From contig JAOVFP010000012.1 in assembly GCA_025738555.1 (NCBI GenBank), positions 4,154,001-4,218,000 on the forward strand: a stretch of 64,000 bases of DNA, read 5' to 3'. A program made the position numbers and the translations under genes. The notes beneath the pieces were generated by a model, which saw nothing but the letters and a program-made list of their open reading frames with translations, was not told the origin of the DNA and did no database searches. Position 1 is the first letter of the stretch, and each line of letters opens with the position of its first letter. Of the stretch, positions 57,500 to 64,000 are shown piece by piece. The stretch comes from Cyathus striatus. Lineage: Eukaryota > Basidiomycota > Agaricomycetes > Agaricales > Nidulariaceae.

Positions 57500-58700
57500 A
57501 GCTAGTTAAATATATGGAAGACTGCCTTAATAATCAAATCAAATAATTACTGACAAGTTAAAATCAGATAATGATAAAGCCACAGGACATCTTAGAAGCT
57601 ATTTCATGTAGCTGCTGTGAATTTATGACTTGAGTAAGTTCAAAATCACCAGATTATATATATTTCTAATACATATAATTCATTAAAAGCCAAGATTAAC
57701 ACATTGGAATAGAAGACTATGCATCTTATGCATTTGAGTTCAAATAATACTCTCCCACATTTCAAAGACTCTCCAAAATAAACTTTCAAACACATTTACC
57801 AAATAATATTTAAATGCAATGCCAAGTGCCAAATTTTTGGGCTAAAAAAATTAAAAAATCGGAATTTCAAAAATCTGCTCATGGAATATTGTAGATTACA
57901 TCATAACTATTCTATTCCAACGATTTTTGGAAGCTAAAAGTTATTTGTGATTGCTAGAAAATTCACTTAATAAATTTGTGGTGTTTAAGTGTCACAAACT
58001 GTAGAGTTTTTTCACTTTTTATATTATCATGTATATATCTTGACAACCTTTCTCTCAAGTTTTCAAAAGGTTTTCTATCTCCTTTACTTGGTCATTCCAA
58101 GGTGGAAAATAATTCTTCTCCACAATATTGTCAGTTGAGTGTTATCCTATGTGCTGTCTCCTAGCATTTGTATTGCTCCATTTAGAATCCCTCAAGTAAT
58201 TTCTCTATAGCCAGAAAGTGTTCAGTCAACTGTAGTGACAAATGCCCTTTGATATCAGTTATCATCTGTTCTAAGCCTTCTAGAGTACCATGTCTTATGT
58301 CTGATGCAAGTTGAAACAGTGCATCTTCAGTTGAGTTACACTGATTTAGTCCCTGATGTAATATTTTTAGTTCATTCTTGATATGTGCTAGTTCACCTTT
58401 TTAAATATTATGGGTATAGGAAGATTATATTTATATATTTGGATATACCAATATATTAACATGTAGTGATTTAGACTTCTCTAGCTAGATACTAGCAAGA
58501 TCATTTCTGATATCATCCATAAATTTTCCAAGGTCATCCTTCAGGTTACTTAGTGTAATTGTTCCTGGTAAGTAATAATGAAGGTAGCACACCTTGGTAT
58601 ATTGGCATAGAGTCTATATGTGTAATGTAGGTCATCTTAGCAGGTAACATAATTTCTCTCAGAAAAAGGCATATATAGTTGGGAGCACCCAAGCTATAAT
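57500..58700. other. AT-rich stretch, nothing recognised
   Basis: Frequent stops in all frames and no repeats or termini noticed beyond simple AT-rich runs. Confidence 0.4.
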
Positions 58701-58703
58701 TGT

Positions 58704-59281
58704 GTGATATGTGTATGTGATGAACAAACTCTTCATTATGAGTACATATTAAATGAAGAGACAGCCCATGACTTTGTTCCTCTTAGCACAGATGATGCAA
58801 ACTCTTCATCACCTGATGGGATGAATTCTTCACCCCACATCCTGAGCCCCTTATCTCTGGTACTTTCAAGATATCCATTGTTGAGCACACTTCCCCAAAG
58901 TTTAGGTTACAAGCCTCTTAAAAAGACAATAAACAAAAAGCTCTATACAATTTGAGAGTTAAATATATTGAAACTCAAAGTCAGTTCATATTAACAGAAA
59001 AGATATCAAATGCAGTGGAGGAGAGCTCCCTCATTTTTATAACACCTCCTATGAAGGACAGCATGCTCATCTCTGATATAAGCAGCTCTTCATCCTTCAA
59101 TTTTAATCCAAAATCACAGTACAACTTGATTGTATTTCAATATAAAAACTTTATCTCCAGAGTGATTCTTGAAATAAATGATATACTATTGAATGCTTTG
59201 CAAGTTATTTCTTTGACTGAAAGGAAAACTTCAAGAAGGCTACTTATCTATTTTCAGCAAGAGAATCAGACTATTTTATAG
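58704..59281 (+). pseudogene. Two adjoining open stretches, unknown
   Basis: 58704-58955 (EQTLHYEYILNEETAHDFVP, a Ser/Pro-rich middle) and 58952-59281 (SQFILTEKISNAVEESSLIF) overlap by 4 bp in different frames. They could be exons or frameshifted parts of one relic. No family is recognised. Confidence 0.2.
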
Positions 59282-59359
59282 GTAAAGGAGGATGAATAGG
59301 AATAGCAAAGAATAAGAATAGTAATTTCTGGTGAAGTGGGGCATATTGTTGATACCATA

Positions 59360-59960
59360 TAATTCCCATGTGTCACATTTTTTACATTCATCACACCTTC
59401 ACACTAGTCACATTTGTCACACTATACACACATGTCACACTTTCACGCTTGTCACGTTTGTCACGCTATTTGCATGTGTTACATTTCCACACATGTCACG
59501 CTTTCATGCATGTCATGCTTTCATACATGTCACCTTTCACATGCATCATGTTGGTCACGTTTGTCATGCTTTTCATGCATGTTACATTTGTCATGCTATG
59601 CGTGTGTGTCACATTGTCACACATATCACATTTTTACATGTGTCACGTGGTTACATGCCGCATTGGTCACATTTGTCACACTATCTATGTGTGTCACATT
59701 TTCACATGTCACACATGTCATGTTGGTCACATTTGTCACACTTTGTATATGTTACATGTTTTATGTGTCACATTTATGTTATGTGTTGTGCACACCATGT
59801 TTGTTATATTTTGCAAGAGCACATGCTTTTATGAGCATCATACATGTCACATCTTCTTGCACTTCTGTTACATAACATCACATTTGTCACACTTTAACAT
59901 GCATTACAAGCTTTTCACAAATGTCATGCTTTTCTTGAATGTCAGTGGTCACATTTCTTT
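59360..59960. repeat. TGTCACATTTGTCACA-type repeat array (~600 bp)
   Basis: Dozens of degenerate 9-15-bp units built on YRTGTCACRYTT (CACATGTCACACTTTCACG, TTGTCACACTATACACAC). All three plus frames stay open only because the repeat lacks stops. It resembles the subterminal arrays of elements A-C, but no terminus was found. Confidence 0.85.
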
Positions 59961-60742
59961 TACTTGAAATACCCCATGTAGAGGACATAAGCAATATGTT
60001 ACATATGTGTACTTATTATTGTTCCTTACATTTCTTTATGTATGTGGAGGCCTAGGGCACAGAAGAGAGGGAAATTGTTAGACACCCAATCTTTTACAGC
60101 CAAGAGGAGAGAAGCCCTATCACACATGTGGTTATCTGTATATCTGTACCACCATACAAATTATCATGGTAGTGGAGTAAGTATCTAAAGTGATAACATG
60201 AAATATATCAATTAGAAAGTTAAGAAATTGTAACAGTAATAAGAAACTAGAATGCAAAATGTAGTGCATGTATGTGTTGGAGCCTTACTCCTATTGACAG
60301 AATATGAGATATTTCATAATCATAACTAGAGATGTAATAAAATGACAAAGTAAAAACCATAATATTTAGTTTGAGTATAAAACATAATGAGGTTATTATG
60401 ATGGTATTGAACATTTTGGACACATTTGACAACCTGACAAGTAAAGACACCTGGTGAAAGATTCTCACATGGATAACAAATGTGAAAGAATAATGATTAT
60501 GTGATTCCATGTCACATCATACTTACATATCTCAGTTATTAGATTATCATGATTCTTGCATCAGCCATTGGTTATTCTTGTAACTTCCAACATATATTAT
60601 ATGATTACATGACAGCTGTCTACATTTATTGAAAAGAGAGGTTATAAAAACTATCTTCACTCTTCAATCAATTTCACACAATGATGTGTTCTATATTAAC
60701 ATTCAAGCTGATCTTTTCTAAGATAAATTTTTGTAATTTGCC

Positions 60743-62660
60743 TTGGAGTTGATGAAACCAATCATATATCTCTGCTATCTGTTAACTATGGCTTTATACC
60801 TTCTCTTACACATGCCCATGAATGACAGAAATTTCAACTTTGCACTTCTGAAGGCAATTGTATCTGCTGCCTTGGTTAATTCTACAAAGTTTGACAAAGC
60901 TGCCATCATATCTGATATATTAGCTGATGTTCAAACAGTAGAAAAAGCAGCTTTTGTTGTTGAACTTGTAACTTAAACATTTGTCTGCTGTCCTGTCTGT
61001 TTCTGCACATACAAACTGGAATCTGGATCAACTCCCTCCTATTCAGAAAAGTGCTCTTATCAGTCTACCCCAGTTAGTAGTATATGTGGTGCTTCTTTAC
61101 AATCACACAAGGGACTGATCAGAGTTTTTTTACCAAGATTTTAAGGAATGGGTTGGAAGTCTTTATTCTAGGCCAGAGATAGAAAGTTATCTTGACTGGA
61201 ATTATTTTAGTGGTGATGATGACACAATACATGATATTTGGAATGAATCCAGGTTTAAAAAGTTCTGTGGGCTTAATGGGAAACTATTCATGGAGAAAGA
61301 AGAAATTAGCCAAAGGCAATTACTATCTGGTCTCAATTGTAATAGTTTCTATTCTTGGGGTATGAAAAAATGAAGTAGTTTTAGCACATAAATTTCTTTG
61401 GACAAGTACAGACATGTCTGTCAGAAGTAACAAGAATAAAGGAGGGTGATTGAGAGAATAGAGTGTGATATGGAGCAAAGAGAGGGTGATAAAGGAGCAA
61501 GAACTCAAACACAGACACAGACACAGATACAAAATGGGGAGGAAACTTGTTCTCAACTACCAAGTTACAGAGTGTTTATATACTGAGTGTGTCTACCAAA
61601 GTCCAACCAAAGTCCTGTAACTAAGGTAACTGACAGCTGTCAATCTGTTAATCACATATCTGTCAATCAAGTATCTGTCAATCACAGAACTGTCAATCAA
61701 GGATCTGTCAATCAAAGATCTGTCAAGTATGACAGGTGACAAGTGACAGCTGTCAAAGAAGCTGTGCAACCCAGAATATCTAACAATGTCATGACCTTCA
61801 TCTATAGTGGGGGTGAAGAAAAAGAATAGCTTGTATCAGCAACTGTTAACTATGTAAGTGATGTATCAATGAAAATAGCTTAATGTTTATCTTTATTTCC
61901 TGCAGCACATACAACATTGCTGGTTTGATACAGAAGGCTCCATGCTTTCATGAAGATAGCAACAAGAACCAAGAAGCAGAGTCTGAGAAGATATTTAGAC
62001 ATTCAATATATATACTTAAAGTTCAGCAACAAGATGAAGTGCATCAATTATTTGAAACTGCTACTAAATCAGCTATAGGCAAACTGAAAAAGGCAGCTCT
62101 AGTCACAATCTGTATGATAAGGCTTTCCCACATTCCATGAGAAGGAAAAAATGTTTCTGAACTTCAAGTTAGCATACATGAAGCAGTAAGTGCTAAGTCA
62201 ATCTAAATGCCAACTTTATGAAATGTACACCTTTTTATAGAAGGAAGGAGGGCATTTCAGATGAATTCTATAAAGTAATCCAGAAAAAAACCCTAAGTAT
62301 ACAAGGGTGTTGGGTAAGAATATATTGAAAGACATTCAAAATGACATGGCAAAAACATGTTTGCCTGGTTGGTTTTCAAAAGGGCTAGCCCAACCTAGTG
62401 AAGCTTCCTCCAGTAAATTTTCTATAGATCAATGGAGAGCATTCTGTTTTGTAAATCTACCTGTTACTTTGATCTGGCTATGGGGTCCTATAGATTCTGA
62501 TAGTAGAGATCACCATATGCTGAATTATTCATGAACTTGGTCACAGCTGTTAAGATTGAAACTAGCCTCTCAGTACTGATCAAAAACATACTTCCTCTCA
62601 CAACAACCTTAAATTTTTACTCTTACAAGGATGTGCAAGAAGTGAGTGAACATGTTGTAT
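60743..62660 (+). pseudogene. Relic resembling a Tnp2/CACTA-type fungal transposase
   Basis: Fragments on the plus strand: NTNWNLDQLPPIQKSAL and VGSLYSRPEIESYLDW, DTIHDIWNESRFKKFCGL, NGKLFMEKEEISQRQLLSGL (about 60990-61370). After an inserted LTR: MAKTCLPGWFSKG, SIDQWRAFCFVNLPVTLIW, and NLVTAVKIETSLSVL (62340-62620). The series 'RPxIExxLD..HDIW', 'DxxxTxLPxW' and 'DQWRxxCxVxLPxTLIxLWG' resembles Tnp2-like CACTA transposases of mushrooms as I know them. Multiple stops and frame changes show it is dead. Confidence 0.4.
61419..61785 (-). mobile_element. Solo LTR with 5-bp duplication ATGTC
   Basis: The minus strand runs from TGTTAGATATTCTGGG to TTACTTCTGACA. ATGTC is present at 61414-61418 and 61786-61790. 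It is the longest member because the CTGTCAATCA repeats are expanded. It splits the Tnp2-like relic. Confidence 0.9.
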
Positions 62661-63830
62661 TATAATTTCTCTAGCATTACACTTCCCAATTAGGATATTC
62701 AGAATGCAAAGTACCATTTGACTTTCATATGTGTTTAACACTAGGACTTGTTCTTTCTGAAATCCAGGTATTCAAATAGACTTTTTAAGATCTCTTGGAA
62801 AAATGGGTCTTCATTGTAATAATAATGAAGACTATCTGACATGAGTAAATCAATATCACCAGATGTTGACTGCAGGTAAGTTCAACTGTAATCCAGTATT
62901 AGGTGGATCCATATTATCATTCTCTTTAGAGTTGATAACCTCTGCTTTGTAGTCTGTGAGCTCAAGATTCAGTAAGTCTGTTTGTTCATATTTAGAAAAA
63001 AGTTATGAATCAGGCATGTATTAAATCTATGAGCATTATTGAGAATATAACAATAAAATATATGTAGAATTTCATACAAAAATTGGTTGCCATACAGATT
63101 TATGAAAAAATTCTGAATTTGGACACACATTTGTCCCTAGAACCTATCAGAAAACTTATTCTAATTGTGTTCTGTGTTCCTATCTTATCACATATTCTGA
63201 AATTTCCCTGGTAACAGATCTTGAATTTGATCTTTTATCACATCTTCACTCTGATTTAAAATATAATCAAGAATATGTCATTCACCCCAATTTATGTGCG
63301 GATTGTAAATATAACAATTAAAAATATTGATTACCTACTCACAGGGCTACTCACAGGCCACTCATATTCACTCACAGGGCTACTAACAGCCACTCACTAC
63401 CCACTCAATCCCCACTCTGTTCCTCACTCAATTATTTTAGACTCCCTTCTGATCTCTTTCAAAATTTGACAACTAAGTATATAATTATGATTATTACTAT
63501 ACCTATTACTAATATACAGTTTAAATATACTAATAGAACAACCTATATATACTAATACAACATAATACCTATAGTACACAAGAAAGTAAGTAACAAAATG
63601 AAATGGCAATAAATAGCAACACTACAGAAAGCAGGACAATAGTGGCAGAATGAGAGGGGCATCATGGTGGATTATCAATATGGCATTGACAACATGGAGG
63701 ATGAAGATAGTGGTGACAATGATTCCATTATGCATAGATAAGAGGAAAAGCTGGAAGGTGGTTGGGAGATATGCTATCTACATAAAGAAGACAAGTAAGG
63801 CAAAGAAATGAGAATAAAGAGATAAGTGAA
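62660..63830. other. AT-rich stretch, nothing recognised
   Basis: Only short frames. A small direct repeat of the CTCACAGGGCTACT type lies at 63340-63410. Confidence 0.4.
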
Positions 63831-63834
63831 AAGA

Positions 63835-64000
63835 AGGGAGGGAGGGAAAAAGAAGGTGCATAGCCTGATCACTTGCAAGACAAGGGTAAGAGGGATAGTG
63901 CAAGGAGAGGAAAGTTTGCTCTTGTCACTTACAAGACTAGAAAAAGAGAGGAAGAGAATGCAAGGGAATGAGATACTTGCCCTTGTCACTTGTAAGATGA
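63835..64000. repeat. GTCACTTGTAAGA minisatellite fragment
   Basis: Units such as GATCACTTGCAAGACAAGG and CTTGTCACTTGTAAGATGA are A/G-rich relatives of the element B minisatellite and of 44580-44720. The array continues past the window edge. Confidence 0.6.

Noticed and set aside
59331..59967. Three overlapping Cys/His-rich frames that mimic a zinc-finger protein
   Set aside because: All three frames are open because the TGTCACA-type repeat lacks stops. No start context, spacing or finger periodicity is maintained.

Overview
This window looks like a repeat-rich, AT-rich stretch of a fungal nuclear genome, most likely an agaricomycete (mushroom-forming basidiomycete). The evidence is fungal: short GT-AG introns of about 45-60 bp; three transposons encoding the cysteine-cluster (CxC5/CxC6-like) proteins associated with KDZ transposases; a pogo-like DDE transposase of the mushroom type; a fragment of a saccharopine reductase (LYS9, a fungal lysine-pathway gene); and relics resembling Tnp2/CACTA transposases and mushroom F-box/LRR proteins. 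I see no intact host gene. Nearly everything is mobile DNA, decayed mobile DNA or repeats.

Layout. Positions 1-7222 and 45890-53108 form an almost identical inverted repeat (paired coordinates sum to 53108-53112). Inside it lies an older, diverged inverted repeat: left part about 7223-9670, right part broken into 43264-43530, 26873-26990 and 17820-20009. The spacer 9670-17820 holds the LYS9 fragment, a G+C-richer island (about 12090-13315), solo LTRs and an ~18-bp satellite array (16496-17370). Beyond the right arm (53109-64000) lie degenerate relics (F-box/LRR-like, Tnp2/CACTA-like), a TGTCACA-type repeat and another solo LTR.

The right arm was opened by large DNA transposons. Element A (20010-26872) has the 8-bp target duplication AAGTATGT. 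Element C (26991-43263) has CTTATTGC. Element B (29211-36725, CATTTTCC) sits inside the gene of C, and a pogo-like element (37396-40388, TA duplication) sits inside a large intron of the same C gene. Removing B and pogo in silico rejoins the C reading frame. The left arm carries the unoccupied version of the C site, of the left side of the A site, and of one solo-LTR site.

A, B and C are one family with the same module order from the promoter-side end: GAGSTC-type terminus, element-specific subterminal short repeats, a tRNA-like block (A-box/B-box) on the strand opposite the gene, a G/C-rich minisatellite, the many-intron transposase gene, subterminal repeats again, and a CWGTA-type terminus. 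All three genes are broken: A lacks its catalytic domain, B has a nonsense codon plus a change at a probable catalytic Asp, and C has stops and insertions. The lesions I could read are mostly C-to-T or G-to-A. The pogo-like gene is the best preserved. It is spliced by one 49-bp intron and is G+C-richer than its surroundings.
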